A DNA stretch of 37,497 bases from an uncultured Clostridia bacterium (GCA_946628965.1 CAMOXI010000012.1:1-37497); one strand, 5' to 3'; positions 6,738-15,460 are shown, counted from the first letter of the stretch. Numbers and translations: made by a program. Notes: generated by a model not told the origin, from the letters alone.

Positions 6738-7262
6738 ATGATGTTGGAAGTATTGAAAGCGAGATTTTCAGAACACAAGGAACTTCACCCGGATTTGGAT
6801 TGGGTCGAGGTCGAGAAAAGGCTGCGCGAGTTTCCCGATGCCATCGCGGTTTTGCAAAAGATGGAGGAAAGCGGCGGTGAGCCGGACGCCATCGGCTACG
6901 ACGAAAAAACAGGAAAGCTCATTTTCTGTGACTGTGCAAAGGAGTCTCCTTCCGGGCGCAGAAGCTTGTGCTATGACGAAAAGGCTTTGCAGGGACGCGC
7001 CAAAAATCCGCCGTCAGGCAGCGCAGAACAGAAAGCGAAAGAGATTGGCGTTTCATTGATGACGGAGGAACTGTACCGCAGACTGCAGAGTCTCGGCTCA
7101 TTTGATCTGAAAACATCAAGCTGGATCGCCACGCCGGACGATATCCGCAGGTTGGGCGGCGCGCTGTTCTGCGAACGGCGCTATGATACCGTGTTCACTT
7201 TTCACAACGGCGCCGACTCCTATTATTCCGTGCGCGGATTCAGAGGATTTATTCTCATCTGA
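6738..7262 (+). CDS. DUF4256 domain-containing protein
   Basis: A 174-residue protein of the DUF4256 family, function unknown. The match is strong along the whole length: HPDLDWVEVEKRL near the N-terminus, then MEESGGEPDAIGYD, CDCAKESPSGRRSLCYDEKA, GVSLMTEELYRRLQSLGSFD, KTSSWIATPDDIRRLGGALF and the ending HNGADSYYSVRGFRG. The ATG at 6738 has AGAGGTGAA in front; another ATG follows directly. The frame is open further upstream, but that part has low-complexity basic residues, no start signal and the dispersed repeat, so it is excluded. Confidence 0.9.
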   Translation: MMLEVLKARFSEHKELHPDLDWVEVEKRLREFPDAIAVLQKMEESGGEPDAIGYDEKTGKLIFCDCAKESPSGRRSLCYDEKALQGRAKNPPSGSAEQKAKEIGVSLMTEELYRRLQSLGSFDLKTSSWIATPDDIRRLGGALFCERRYDTVFTFHNGADSYYSVRGFRGFILI

Positions 7263-7382
7263 GCATGCCGCCCGGGCAGCGCAGGGAACACCGGCTGAAC
7301 GACGGATCGTCCGCCTTATGGCACGACAGAAAAGGAAGAAACAGGCCGAGCGGAGCGGCATTCATGCCGGGGGGAGGAAAAC

Positions 7383-8654
7383 ATGAAGCAAGAGTACCCG
7401 CGTTTCGATATGCGGCGCCCACCGGTGCGCACGCGCTGGTATCTGCGCCCGCTGACATACCTGCTCAGCGCGCCTGAGACCTATCTCCACCGAACGATCA
7501 TCACGCGCAAGGGGACGGAAGGGCTGAAACCGCCCTACCTCATGCTCTGCAATCACAACGCCTTTCTGGATTTCAAGGTCGCAACCAGAACGATCTATCC
7601 CCACCGGGCGAACTACGTCGTGGCGATCGACGGCTTCATCGGCAGGGAAGAGCTGCTGCGGAATGTCGGCTGTATCTGCAAACGCAAGTTTACCAACGAC
7701 ATCAGCCTGATCCGGCAGCTCAAGCGCGTGGTGGACAACGGCGACGTCGCCATGCTCTATCCCGAGGCGCGCTACTCCCTCTGCGGGACAACGGCGGTGC
7801 TGCCCGCCTCCCTCGGCAAGCTCTGCAGGCTGCTGGGCGTCCCGGTCGTGACGCTGATCTGCCACGGCCATCATGTCAATTCGCCGTTCTGGAATCTGCA
7901 CAGCCGCGACGTAAAGCCGACCGAAGCGGAATTCAGCCTCCTCTTCACGCCAGAGCAGCTGAAAAGCACCCCGCCCGACGAGATCAACGCCGCGATCGTA
8001 CAGGCCTTTCAATATGACGACTTCGCCTGGCAGAAGGCGCGCGGCATCCGCACGCCCTACGGCAAACGCGCGGAGGGACTGCACAAGGTGCTGTACCAGT
8101 GCCCCGCCTGCCGGACGGAATACCGCATGGGCTCCGAGGGGACGCGGCTGTTCTGCAAGGCCTGCGGAAAGAGCTGGATCATGTCCGAGCTGGGCGAGCT
8201 GAGCGCGGAAAAGGGCGAGACGGAGTTCAGCCATATCCCAGACTGGTACGAGTGGGAGCGCGCGAACGTCCGCGCGGAGGTCGAGAGCGGGACCTATTCC
8301 AGCGGCGAGCTGCCCGTAACGGTCGATTCGCTGCCCAACGCAAAGCGCTTTATCCGCCTGGGCGAGGGGATCATGGTGCACGATATGGACGGCTTCCGGG
8401 TGAGCGGCGTCGATGTGGACGGCGACCCCTTTGAAATGATCAAGCCCGTCCCCAGCCTGTATTCCTGCCATATCGAGTATGAGTACCTTGGGAAATTCGG
8501 GGACTGCGTCGATCTCAACACGCTGGAGGACACCTGGTACATCTACCCGCACGACTGCGATTTCTCCGTCACGAAAATGGCGCTGGCAACCGAGGAGCTG
8601 TACTGCCGCCATCGCCGGGAGATCGGCCGCCCCTGCCCGCCCGGGCTGGCGTGA
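7383..8654 (+). CDS. PlsC-like lysophospholipid acyltransferase with C-terminal zinc ribbon
   Basis: A 423-residue protein. The N-terminal half is a 1-acyl-glycerol-3-phosphate acyltransferase domain: NHNAFLDF (about 57-64) carries the catalytic N-H-x4-D motif, and YPEARYS (about 125-131) is the second acceptor-binding motif (usually EGTR). Residues about 239-261 hold two CxxC pairs (CPAC and CKAC), a zinc ribbon, followed by a domain of about 150 residues that I do not recognise. Typical PlsC proteins are 200-250 residues, so this is an extended form. No membrane anchor is obvious. GGGGGGAGG precedes the start. The expected role is acylation of a membrane-associated acceptor; the acceptor is uncertain. 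Confidence 0.85.
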   Translation: MKQEYPRFDMRRPPVRTRWYLRPLTYLLSAPETYLHRTIITRKGTEGLKPPYLMLCNHNAFLDFKVATRTIYPHRANYVVAIDGFIGREELLRNVGCICKRKFTNDISLIRQLKRVVDNGDVAMLYPEARYSLCGTTAVLPASLGKLCRLLGVPVVTLICHGHHVNSPFWNLHSRDVKPTEAEFSLLFTPEQLKSTPPDEINAAIVQAFQYDDFAWQKARGIRTPYGKRAEGLHKVLYQCPACRTEYRMGSEGTRLFCKACGKSWIMSELGELSAEKGETEFSHIPDWYEWERANVRAEVESGTYSSGELPVTVDSLPNAKRFIRLGEGIMVHDMDGFRVSGVDVDGDPFEMIKPVPSLYSCHIEYEYLGKFGDCVDLNTLEDTWYIYPHDCDFSVTKMALATEELYCRHRREIGRPCPPGLA

Positions 8655-8718
8655 GGACAGAGAAGCGGGGGAGCCCGAGGGGGCAAGACCCGCCTCGAAC
8701 ACAAGAAACCGCTGTCGG

Positions 8719-8740
8719 AAAAGTCCGGTATGGACTTTTT
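8719..8740 (+). terminator. Terminator of the acyltransferase gene
   Basis: aaaagtcc, loop ggtat, then ggacttttt: a short stem with a T run. Confidence 0.6.
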
Positions 8741-8749
8741 GACAAGCAG

Positions 8750-8787
8750 ACAAGCCCCGCAATTCCACAAGGAATTGCGGGGCTTGT
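8750..8787. terminator. Long hairpin between convergent units
   Basis: A perfect 17-bp stem (8750-8766 with 8771-8787, loop acaa) lies 15 bases beyond the permease stop on the minus strand. It lacks a T run on either side, so it may stop RNA decay or help termination of both converging units. Confidence 0.7.
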
Positions 8788-8802
8788 CTATTAGCGCGGA
8801 TA

Positions 8803-9636
8803 TCAGCCTTTGACTGCGCCGGCCACGAAGCTGTCCTGGATCTTCTTGCTGAGGAAGATGTAAATGAACAGCGTCGGGAAGGTGGCGAGGACGAGAGCGG
8901 CGCCGATGGGGCCCCACTCGGTCGTGTACTGGCCGGAGAGCGCCTGGACGCCGACAGGCAGGGTCCTGAGGGAGGATTTGCTGATGAAGACGTTGGCAAA
9001 CATCAGCTCGTTCCAGCACTGCAGGAAGGTGTAAATGCCGACGGTAGCCACCGCGGGCTTCATCAGCGGTACGATGATGCGCAGGAAGATCCCCCACACG
9101 CTGCAGCCGTCGATGCAGGCGCTTTCATCCAGCTCGCGCGGGATCTCATTCATGAAGCCCGTGCAAACCAGGATCGCCATGGACAGCGAGAAGGCGGAGT
9201 AGGGAATGATCAGCGCCCAATAGGTGTTGAGCAGGTGCAGCCGGGAGAGCGTCACATAAACGGGGACGATGGAGGCGTGAATGGGGATCGTCAGACCAAG
9301 CATGAAGAACTTGTTGAGCGTCTTGCGCTGCTTCCAGATCAGCCGCGTCAGCGCAAAGGTGGCCATCAGCGCAACGACAAGCGTGATGAGGATCGTCGCA
9401 ATGGCAACGATGGCGCTGTTCAGGAAGTAAACGCCCATCTTGCCGGTGTTCAAGGCACTGCTGTAGTTCGACCAGAGCCATTCTCTCGGCAGGCCGATGA
9501 TGTTCTCGCCGAAGATCTCCGGATTGCTCTTCAGAGAGAAGGTGAACATCCAGTAGACCGGGAAGAGGTTGACGAGCATCCACAGGATCAGACCGATATA
9601 AATGACGATCTGACGACCTTTACTGATATTTCTCAT
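8803..9636 (-). CDS. Carbohydrate ABC transporter permease (CUT1, MalG-type)
   Basis: A 277-residue inner-membrane subunit with six predicted helices. The EAA loop that docks the ATPase is visible as PRELDESACIDGCSVWGIFLRIIVPLMKP (about residues 167-194). VGVQALSGQYTTEWG near residue 228 and the ending SFVAGAVKG are typical MalG features. It lies 1 base after the upstream permease stop, forming a permease pair for the lipoprotein at 10616-11941. No ATPase gene is adjacent; in Firmicutes CUT1 systems one shared MsmK/MsiK-type ATPase often serves several transporters. A cello-oligosaccharide substrate is inferred from the GH94 and GH3 neighbours. Confidence 0.93.
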   Translation of the reverse strand: MRNISKGRQIVIYIGLILWMLVNLFPVYWMFTFSLKSNPEIFGENIIGLPREWLWSNYSSALNTGKMGVYFLNSAIVAIATILITLVVALMATFALTRLIWKQRKTLNKFFMLGLTIPIHASIVPVYVTLSRLHLLNTYWALIIPYSAFSLSMAILVCTGFMNEIPRELDESACIDGCSVWGIFLRIIVPLMKPAVATVGIYTFLQCWNELMFANVFISKSSLRTLPVGVQALSGQYTTEWGPIGAALVLATFPTLFIYIFLSKKIQDSFVAGAVKG

Positions 9637-9637
9637 C

Positions 9638-10516
9638 TCAGTCCTCCTCCTTGAAGATGGCGCTGATCAGCAGCGCAAAGCCGAAGCACAGAATGATCAG
9701 CATGACTGCGATCGTGCTGCCCATGCCGTAGCGGTTGCGCAGGAACAGCATGTTTATCATCAGCGTGCTCGGCACCTCCGTGGCGTGCAGCGGGCCGCCG
9801 TTCGTCAGGACGTAGATCAGATCGAAGGATTTGAGCGAGCCGGTCACTGCGAAAATGACGCTGATGCGAATGATCGGTTTGATGTAGGGAAGGACGATAT
9901 AACGGTTGACCTGTCCGTCGGTCGCCCCGTCGAGCATGGCGGCCTCGCGCAGCTCTTGCGGCACGCTTTTGACGCCCGCGTAGAGCAGCAGCATATGGTA
10001 GCCGACGTACTGCCACAGCGTCGGGACAAAGACCGCGCCCAGTGCAGTCTTCTTGTTCCCCAGCCAGATCTGTGCCCAGTCTTCGCGGCCGATGCTGCGC
10101 AGGAACACGTTCAAAATGCCGTAATCCGGATTGTAGATCTTCAGCCAGAGCTGGCCGATGACCACGGTGGAGATCAGAACCGGCATGAAATAGACCGAAA
10201 GGAAAGTCCGCTCGCCCTTGATCTTCTTGCCCAGCGTGAGTGCCAGGGCAAGAGCCAGCGGCAGCTGCAGGAACACCGACAGCAACGCGAGCAGCAAAGA
10301 GTTGCGCAGCGCCTTCAGAAAGCCGATGGCGTTGCTGGTAAAGAGCTCCTTGTAGTTGGAAAAGCCGATAAAGGTTTTGGCTCCGAAACCGCTCCAGTCA
10401 AAGAAACTGAAATAGGCGGAGGCGCCGATCGGCGCGATCAGCACGCCGCAGAAAAGGAGCAGCGCCGGCAGCAGAAAAATCAGGATATGAAGTTTGTTGC
10501 TGTAAAGCTTTTTCAT
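9638..10516 (-). CDS. Carbohydrate ABC transporter permease (CUT1, MalF-type)
   Basis: A 292-residue membrane subunit with six predicted helices, starting LHILIFLLPALLLFCGVLIAP. The EAA motif PQELREAAMLDGATDGQVNRYIVLPYIKP lies near residues 179-207, followed by FAVTGSLKSFDLIYVLTNGGP, a classic MalF-type segment. It pairs with the MalG-type permease 1 base downstream. A hairpin separates it from the binding-protein gene upstream, which probably lowers its expression relative to that gene. Confidence 0.94.
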   Translation of the reverse strand: MKKLYSNKLHILIFLLPALLLFCGVLIAPIGASAYFSFFDWSGFGAKTFIGFSNYKELFTSNAIGFLKALRNSLLLALLSVFLQLPLALALALTLGKKIKGERTFLSVYFMPVLISTVVIGQLWLKIYNPDYGILNVFLRSIGREDWAQIWLGNKKTALGAVFVPTLWQYVGYHMLLLYAGVKSVPQELREAAMLDGATDGQVNRYIVLPYIKPIIRISVIFAVTGSLKSFDLIYVLTNGGPLHATEVPSTLMINMLFLRNRYGMGSTIAVMLIILCFGFALLISAIFKEED

Positions 10517-10540
10517 GTGTCACACCCCTCTGATTTGGGA

Positions 10541-10582
10541 GGCGGCTCCCACAGATCCCTGGACGATCTGTGTGGAGCCGCC
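10541..10582 (-). terminator. Intra-operon hairpin between binding protein and permease genes
   Basis: A stem of about 17 bp (ggcggctccc...agatc with gatctgtg...gccgcc) in the 99-base gap. Read on the operon strand it has no T run after it, so it fits a processing or RNA-stabilising structure that keeps binding-protein mRNA in excess. Confidence 0.65.
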
Positions 10583-10615
10583 TTTTTTCAGTGCCGGAAG
10601 TCCGGCGGGAGGCGA

Positions 10616-11941
10616 TTAGCCGAGGTCCTTGGTCAGACCGGCAACAAAGCCCTCACCGTCGATCTCGCAGCCGTAGACCTGGGCGACATAGCTCAGGTAG
10701 GTGTTGGCCGGGTCGGCGCTCATGGCGGTGTCGCCAAAGAGAACCATGCCGTCGGAGGCGGCGACGATGTCGGCAACAGCGGCGACCAGAGGCAGCACGT
10801 CACTGGTGTCGTAATCGGGCGTCCAGGCCGGCAGGCCGGCACCGGCGAGGTAGCAGTAGTGGCAGATCCCGCGGCCGAGCTCAAAAGCAGCCTGGGCAGC
10901 CAGCTCCGGATGCTTGGAGGAGGCGCAGACGGCGAGAGAGTCGGACGGGCCGCCGATGACCTGGCTGTAGGTGGCGCGGTCGGCGTTCATGACCGGGAAC
11001 AGGGCGACAGCAGCGTTGAAGTCAGCGTTGTTGACCTCACCGGTGTTCCAGGAGCCGTTCTGATAGAAGGCGGTCTTGCCGGCGAGGAAGTTGGCCTTGA
11101 CCTCGTCGTTGCCGAGAGCCATGCCGGCGGGATCGAAGTAACCCTTGTTGATCATATCCTGGAAGGTGGAAACAGCGGTGGCGATGTCGGGATCGTTCCA
11201 GGTGGCCTGGCCCTGGAAGATGGCGTTCAGCGCTTCATAGCCGATCGTCTTCTCCATGATGGGCTCGAGGTACTCAGTCACGCACCAGGTCTCCTTGCCG
11301 GCGCAGCCGAAGGGGATGATGCCCTCAGCAACCAGAGCGTCGCAGCAGGCGCAGAGATCCTCGTAGGTCTCGGGGACGTGATCCCAGCCGACCTGGCCGA
11401 GCAGATCCATGTTGGCGAAGAGGGTGACGATGTTGTAGGTCAGAGGAACTGCGTAGTGCTTGCCGCCGTAGGTGGAGTTGGAGAGCATGACCTCGGGCAG
11501 CTGATCGGCGAAGGGCTTGTAGGCCTCGTCCAGGCAGTAGACCGTGCCGGCGTTGGCGAAGTCGCCAAGGAAGGCGCCGGACCAGGTGAAGAAGATGTCA
11601 GGCAGATCCTCGGTGTCGCCGCCCATCATCGCGGCCTTGATCTTGGTCTTGTAGGACTCGTTCTCGAAGGCTTCCCACTCGATCTTGATGTCGGGGTGAG
11701 CGGCCTCAAACTCGGCGATGGCCTTCTCATAGCCGGGGCGGTTGGCGTCGCTTTCGGTCGCGATGCACCACAGCTTCAGAACGGTCTGCTCACCGGCAGG
11801 GGCTTCGGCAGCAGGGGCCTCGGCGGCAGGAGCTTCAGCGGCGGGGGCTTCGGCAGCGGGGGCAGGGGCGGCCTGCTGTCCGCAGGCGGCCAGCGCAAAG
11901 ACCATGCAGAGCGCAAGGACAAGAGCAAAAATCTTTTTCAT
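10616..11941 (-). CDS. Sugar ABC transporter substrate-binding lipoprotein (CUT1)
   Basis: A 441-residue extracellular solute-binding protein, family 1. The N-terminus is a lipoprotein signal (MKKIFALVLALCMVFALAAC) with lipidated Cys20. A linker of about 30 residues follows, built from repeated AEAPA units, which would space the protein from the membrane. The mature part begins VLKLWCIATESD, with AIAEFEAAHPDIKIEWEAFE as the usual first-lobe helix and strand, and AGKTAFYQNGSW near residue 309, the signature of the family. AGGAGG precedes the ATG. With the two permeases it forms an importer; cello-oligosaccharides are the likely cargo (inference from neighbours). Confidence 0.94.
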   Translation of the reverse strand: MKKIFALVLALCMVFALAACGQQAAPAPAAEAPAAEAPAAEAPAAEAPAGEQTVLKLWCIATESDANRPGYEKAIAEFEAAHPDIKIEWEAFENESYKTKIKAAMMGGDTEDLPDIFFTWSGAFLGDFANAGTVYCLDEAYKPFADQLPEVMLSNSTYGGKHYAVPLTYNIVTLFANMDLLGQVGWDHVPETYEDLCACCDALVAEGIIPFGCAGKETWCVTEYLEPIMEKTIGYEALNAIFQGQATWNDPDIATAVSTFQDMINKGYFDPAGMALGNDEVKANFLAGKTAFYQNGSWNTGEVNNADFNAAVALFPVMNADRATYSQVIGGPSDSLAVCASSKHPELAAQAAFELGRGICHYCYLAGAGLPAWTPDYDTSDVLPLVAAVADIVAASDGMVLFGDTAMSADPANTYLSYVAQVYGCEIDGEGFVAGLTKDLG

Positions 11942-12081
11942 AATATTCCTCCTGTTTTTGATGGTTGATGGTTGGTTTGCGTACTACTAAAGAATTGGGC
12001 GAAACGCGGAGCCGATCCTTGTCCAGGCAGACGGTAGACCGCGTCGGCCAAAGTCTTCACAAAAGAAGGGAGTGCCCTGTC

Positions 12082-14178
12082 TCAGGGGCGGGAGAGGGGA
12101 AGAGAGAGCGGCTTGCGTCCGGTCAGCTCCGCAGTGCGTTGATCCGGTGCGCCGAAGCCGGCGTAGAGGGTCCAGCTGCCGCTGCCCGGCAGCCGCTCGC
12201 CCGCATCGTTGACGACGGTGAAGGCCGCCTTGTCGATCTCGATCGTGAGCGCCTTCTCCTCGTGCGGGGCAAGATGAATACGGCGGAAGCCGCAGAGCAC
12301 GGGATTGGGCGGCGCGAAAGCCGAGTCCTCGTCGTGCAGATAGAGTTCGACGACCTCCTCAAGCTCGCGGTCGCTCTCATTTCTGACCGTGAGCCTTGCG
12401 TGTCCGGTATCCGCCTCCAGAGAGGAGAGGGAGCAGCTGCCGTAGCTCAGGCCGTAGCCGAAGGGGTAGAGCGGCGTTTCCCGATAATAGCGGTAGGTGC
12501 GGCCGCGCATGGAGTAGTCCGTGAATGCGGGCATATGGGCGAGCGCGTCGTTGCGATAAAAGGTGACGGGCAGCTTGCCCGAGGGCGATTCATTTCCGAA
12601 GAGCAGCTCGGCAACGGCACGGCCGCCGGAAGCGCCGGGATACCAGCTCAGCAGGACGGCGTCCGCCTTTTCCTGGGCCTCGGAGAGATCAATCGCGCTG
12701 CCGGCCATCAGGATCACGACCGTCGGCTTCCCGAGGGCGAGCACACGCGAGAGCAGAGCCCGCTGCGGCGCCGGCAGGAGCAGATCCGCCTTGTCGCCGG
12801 AATAGTAGCTGTTCCCGGTGTCACCCTCTTCGCCCTCCAGCGTCTCGTCGAGACCGAGGACGAGGATCACCTTGTCGCTGTTCTTTGCGACGGCGACTGC
12901 CTCCGCGATCCGGTCATCAGCCTGGGCGAGCGGCTCGACGCGGTCTTCGCTCAGCGCGCAGCCCTGCGAATAGAGGATGCGGCAGCGCCCGGCCGTCAGA
13001 TCCTGGATCCCCTCCAGGACGGTGACATAGCGCGAGGCCGTGCCGTGGTAGTTGCCGATCAGCGCGGAGCGGCTGTTGGCGTTGGGGCCGATCACGCCGA
13101 TCGTTTCGCCTGCCTCGAGGTCGAGCGGCAGCAGACCGTCGTTCTTGAGCAGCACGCAGGAGCGCAGCGCCGCCCGGTGTGCGAGCGCGAGATGCTCCTC
13201 ACTTTCGATCACGTCGTAGGGGATCGCATCGTATTCGCTGCCCTCGCCGCCGAGAATACCGAGCAGGAAACGGGTCGTAAAGAGTCGGACCGCACAGCGG
13301 CGGATATCCTCCTCCGTGACGAGGCCCAGCTCATAGGCGTGCATGATGTGCTGATATGTACAGCCGCAGTTGAGGTCGCAGCCCGCCTTCAGCGCTTTGG
13401 TAACAGATTCGACGGGCGAGGCGGTGATCTTGTGGTTTTCGTGGAAGTCCCGGATCGCCCAGCAGTCGGAGACGAAGTGGCCCTGGAAGCCCCATTCGCC
13501 GCGGAGCTTCTGCATCAGGGTCTCGCTCGCGCAGCAAGGCTCGCCGTTCGTGCGGTTGTATGCGCCCATCACAGATTCAACCCCGGCGTCGCAGACGAGC
13601 GTCCGGAAGGCGGGGAGATAGGTCTCCTCCATGTCCTTGGGCGAGACAAGTGCGTTGAAGCTGTGCCGGAGCGCCTCGGGACCGCTGTGCGCGGCGAAGT
13701 GCTTGGCACAGGCGCTTGTTTTCAGCGACTCTCCCTCACCCTGCAGACCGCGGACGAAGGCGGCGCCGAGACGGGAGGTCAAATAAGGATCCTCGCCGTA
13801 GGTCTCGTGGCCGCGCCCCCAGCGGGGATCACGGAAGATGTTGACGTTGGGCGACCACATCGTCAGCCCATGGTAGATATCGCGGTCGCCCTCGGCGGAA
13901 AGCGCGTTGTATTTCGCACGCGCCTCGTCAGCGATCGCGGAGGCGATCTTCTGCAGCAGCTCGTCGTCAAACATGGCCGCCATACCGATCGCCTGGGGAA
14001 AGCTGGTTGCGGTACCGCCGCGGGCAAGCCCGTGCAGCGCCTCGTTCCACCAGTTGTATGCGGGGATGCCGAGCCTCTCGATGGCAGGAGCGTCAAAGCG
14101 CAGTTGACCGGCCATTTCTTCGACCGTCATCCGCCCAACCAGTTCTTCCGCCAGCTGTTTTGCATGCTCCCGCGTCAT
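12082..14178 (-). CDS. Glycoside hydrolase family 3 (beta-glucosidase/beta-xylosidase type)
   Basis: A 698-residue GH3 enzyme without signal peptide, so cytoplasmic. It has the N-terminal TIM-barrel (NWWNEALHGLARG about 42-54; NIFRDPRWGRGHETYGEDP about 113-131; KHFAAHSGPE about 159-168; VSDCWAIRDF about 236-245, with Asp238 the probable nucleophile), then the alpha/beta sandwich domain (GVIGPNANSR), and a C-terminal fibronectin-III-like domain (from about residue 590). The sequence type is that often annotated as xylosidase/glucosidase; the GH94 and transporter context favours beta-glucosides. It lies 47 bases after the LacI gene and 140 before the binding-protein gene, same strand, so the four-step unit lacI-GH3-binding protein-permeases is likely. 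Confidence 0.93.
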   Translation of the reverse strand: MTREHAKQLAEELVGRMTVEEMAGQLRFDAPAIERLGIPAYNWWNEALHGLARGGTATSFPQAIGMAAMFDDELLQKIASAIADEARAKYNALSAEGDRDIYHGLTMWSPNVNIFRDPRWGRGHETYGEDPYLTSRLGAAFVRGLQGEGESLKTSACAKHFAAHSGPEALRHSFNALVSPKDMEETYLPAFRTLVCDAGVESVMGAYNRTNGEPCCASETLMQKLRGEWGFQGHFVSDCWAIRDFHENHKITASPVESVTKALKAGCDLNCGCTYQHIMHAYELGLVTEEDIRRCAVRLFTTRFLLGILGGEGSEYDAIPYDVIESEEHLALAHRAALRSCVLLKNDGLLPLDLEAGETIGVIGPNANSRSALIGNYHGTASRYVTVLEGIQDLTAGRCRILYSQGCALSEDRVEPLAQADDRIAEAVAVAKNSDKVILVLGLDETLEGEEGDTGNSYYSGDKADLLLPAPQRALLSRVLALGKPTVVILMAGSAIDLSEAQEKADAVLLSWYPGASGGRAVAELLFGNESPSGKLPVTFYRNDALAHMPAFTDYSMRGRTYRYYRETPLYPFGYGLSYGSCSLSSLEADTGHARLTVRNESDRELEEVVELYLHDEDSAFAPPNPVLCGFRRIHLAPHEEKALTIEIDKAAFTVVNDAGERLPGSGSWTLYAGFGAPDQRTAELTGRKPLSLPLSRP

Positions 14179-14225
14179 TTGGCTCCTGTTCCTTTCTTTG
14201 ATATATAGGACCCCGGTCAGTCCGC

Positions 14226-15236
14226 TCAGCCCAGCCGCTTCACGGAGCCGCCCTCCAACAGGCTTCCTCCGATCACGAGGTGCTCCTGCAGCGAGGTGCG
14301 GGGGTGTTCGATCCGCTCGATCAGCATGGCCGCAGCAGTCCGGCCCAGCTCGTCTGTGTTCTGATGCCAGGTCGTGAGGCGGGGGCTGACTGCCCTTGCC
14401 AGGTCGATCCCGTCATAGCCCATGACGGAGATATCCTCCGGGATGCGAAGCCCCATCTCACGGATGGCGTTGATTCCGCCAAGTCCCGCATAGTCGTCGG
14501 GGAAGAGGATGCAGCTCGGACGCTCGGGCAGAGAAAGCAGACGCAGCGTGGCCTCGCGGCAGTAGTCCGGATGGTGGTAGGCACAGGGCTGGACATACTC
14601 CTCGGGCAGCGAAAGCTGCAGCGCTTCGCAGACCCGGTAAAAGCCGGTCAGCCTGTTTTCCGTCACCGCGGTCCGGTTGCCGTGGATATAGGCGATGCGG
14701 CGGTGCCCCATCGCATAGGCGTGCCGGACAAGGGCTTCTATCCCCTGCATGTTGTCCGACAGCACAGCGCAGCGGTTGTTGAAGGCGTGGTCAAGCGTTA
14801 CGACCGGGACATTGGAGAATACCAGCTCCTGAATACCGGGGTCCAGAAAGTCCGCACAGATGATGGCGACGCCTTCGACCTGCCGATACAGGGCGTGCTG
14901 CAGATAGCTCGCCTGGTGATGACCGATGTCGCTGCTGATGAAGGTGATGTCATAGCCGCAGCGCTCCGCCTCAAAGCGAAAGCTGTTGAGCGTCGAAGCA
15001 AAGTATTCGTGCGTGAAGCCGCTGTTCTGCAGATCCGAGAAGAGGATGCCCAGATTATAGGTGCGGTTGGTCTTCAGCGCGCGCGCCGCGGAATTGGCGG
15101 TATAGCCCAGCTCCTTCGCCACCGCGATGACACGCTCTCGCGTTGCCTCGCCGATATCCCGGTGCCCGTTCAGGGCCTTGCTCACGGTGGCAACGGAGAC
15201 GCCGCACTTGCGTGCAACATCCTTCATCGACACCAC
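14226..15236 (-). CDS. LacI family transcriptional regulator
   Basis: A 336-residue repressor. The N-terminal helix-turn-helix MKDVARKCGVSVATVSKALNG and the hinge helix region (TANSAARALKTNRTYNLGIL) are typical, followed by the periplasmic-binding-protein-like sugar sensor domain with PSCILFPDDYAGLGGINAIRE and VMGYDGIDLARAVSPRLTTW. The frame is open to a TTG at 15275, but the GTG at 15236 has AAAGGGG eight bases upstream, and the longer form would put an operator-like site inside the coding region, so GTG is chosen. Expected effectors are cello-oligosaccharides or a metabolite of them; the targets are the two operator-like sites described at 15252 and 15506. Confidence 0.92.
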   Translation of the reverse strand: MVSMKDVARKCGVSVATVSKALNGHRDIGEATRERVIAVAKELGYTANSAARALKTNRTYNLGILFSDLQNSGFTHEYFASTLNSFRFEAERCGYDITFISSDIGHHQASYLQHALYRQVEGVAIICADFLDPGIQELVFSNVPVVTLDHAFNNRCAVLSDNMQGIEALVRHAYAMGHRRIAYIHGNRTAVTENRLTGFYRVCEALQLSLPEEYVQPCAYHHPDYCREATLRLLSLPERPSCILFPDDYAGLGGINAIREMGLRIPEDISVMGYDGIDLARAVSPRLTTWHQNTDELGRTAAAMLIERIEHPRTSLQEHLVIGGSLLEGGSVKRLG

Positions 15237-15251
15237 AGGATCAGCCCCTTT

Positions 15252-15265
15252 ACTTAATCGTTTTC
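15252..15265. promoter_or_regulatory. Operator-like site 1 (lacI leader)
   Basis: ACTTAATCGTTTTC on the plus strand; 13 of 14 bases match the site at 15506-15519. It lies just downstream of the lacI start-point, between promoter and ribosome binding site, where a bound repressor would block transcription. Confidence 0.65.
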
Positions 15266-15274
15266 GTTGTTTCA

Positions 15275-15303
15275 AAAATAGCGCAAAACAACAGAAAATG
15301 CAA
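15275..15303 (-). promoter_or_regulatory. Promoter of the lacI-GH3-transporter unit
   Basis: On the minus strand TTGCAT (15303-15298), 17 bases, TATTTT (15280-15275). Both boxes are partial matches but the spacing is ideal. Confidence 0.55.
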
Positions 15304-15460
15304 GTGCTTGGGGCGATTTCTTTTGATTTCGTTAGGCATGCACAATCAGAAAGGGAGGTTTTTGTATATTTTTAACAGAGCTCCGGCGGCTCTTCCTGAG
15401 GTCCTGCAGGACGAACGCCCCAAATAAGCGGATTAATGGGGAAAATGCTAAAAAAAGGAC

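Noticed and set aside
6515-6880. 121-codon plus-strand frame upstream of DUF4256
   Set aside because: It overlaps the DUF4256 gene out of frame, has no start signal, and is rich in Gly/Arg/Lys without pattern.
4178-7300. att site duplicate for integration at tRNA-Ser
   Set aside because: I looked for the tRNA 3' end (ttcgaatcctgcaccctccg) downstream to the end of the AT-rich patch and saw no second copy, nor an integrase.
9785-11968. 727-codon open frame on the plus strand opposite the ABC transporter genes
   Set aside because: An antisense shadow: GC-rich third positions of the real minus-strand genes keep it open. Its protein is low-complexity (Asp/His/Gly/Val-rich), with no family motifs and no ribosome binding site.
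11965-14208. 747-codon plus-strand frame opposite GH3
   Set aside because: The same shadow effect. The GH3 reading has complete catalytic motifs; the antisense product has none.
15237-15275. TTG start for the LacI regulator
   Set aside because: There is no ribosome binding site before it, it overlaps the predicted -10 box, and it would place the operator inside the gene.
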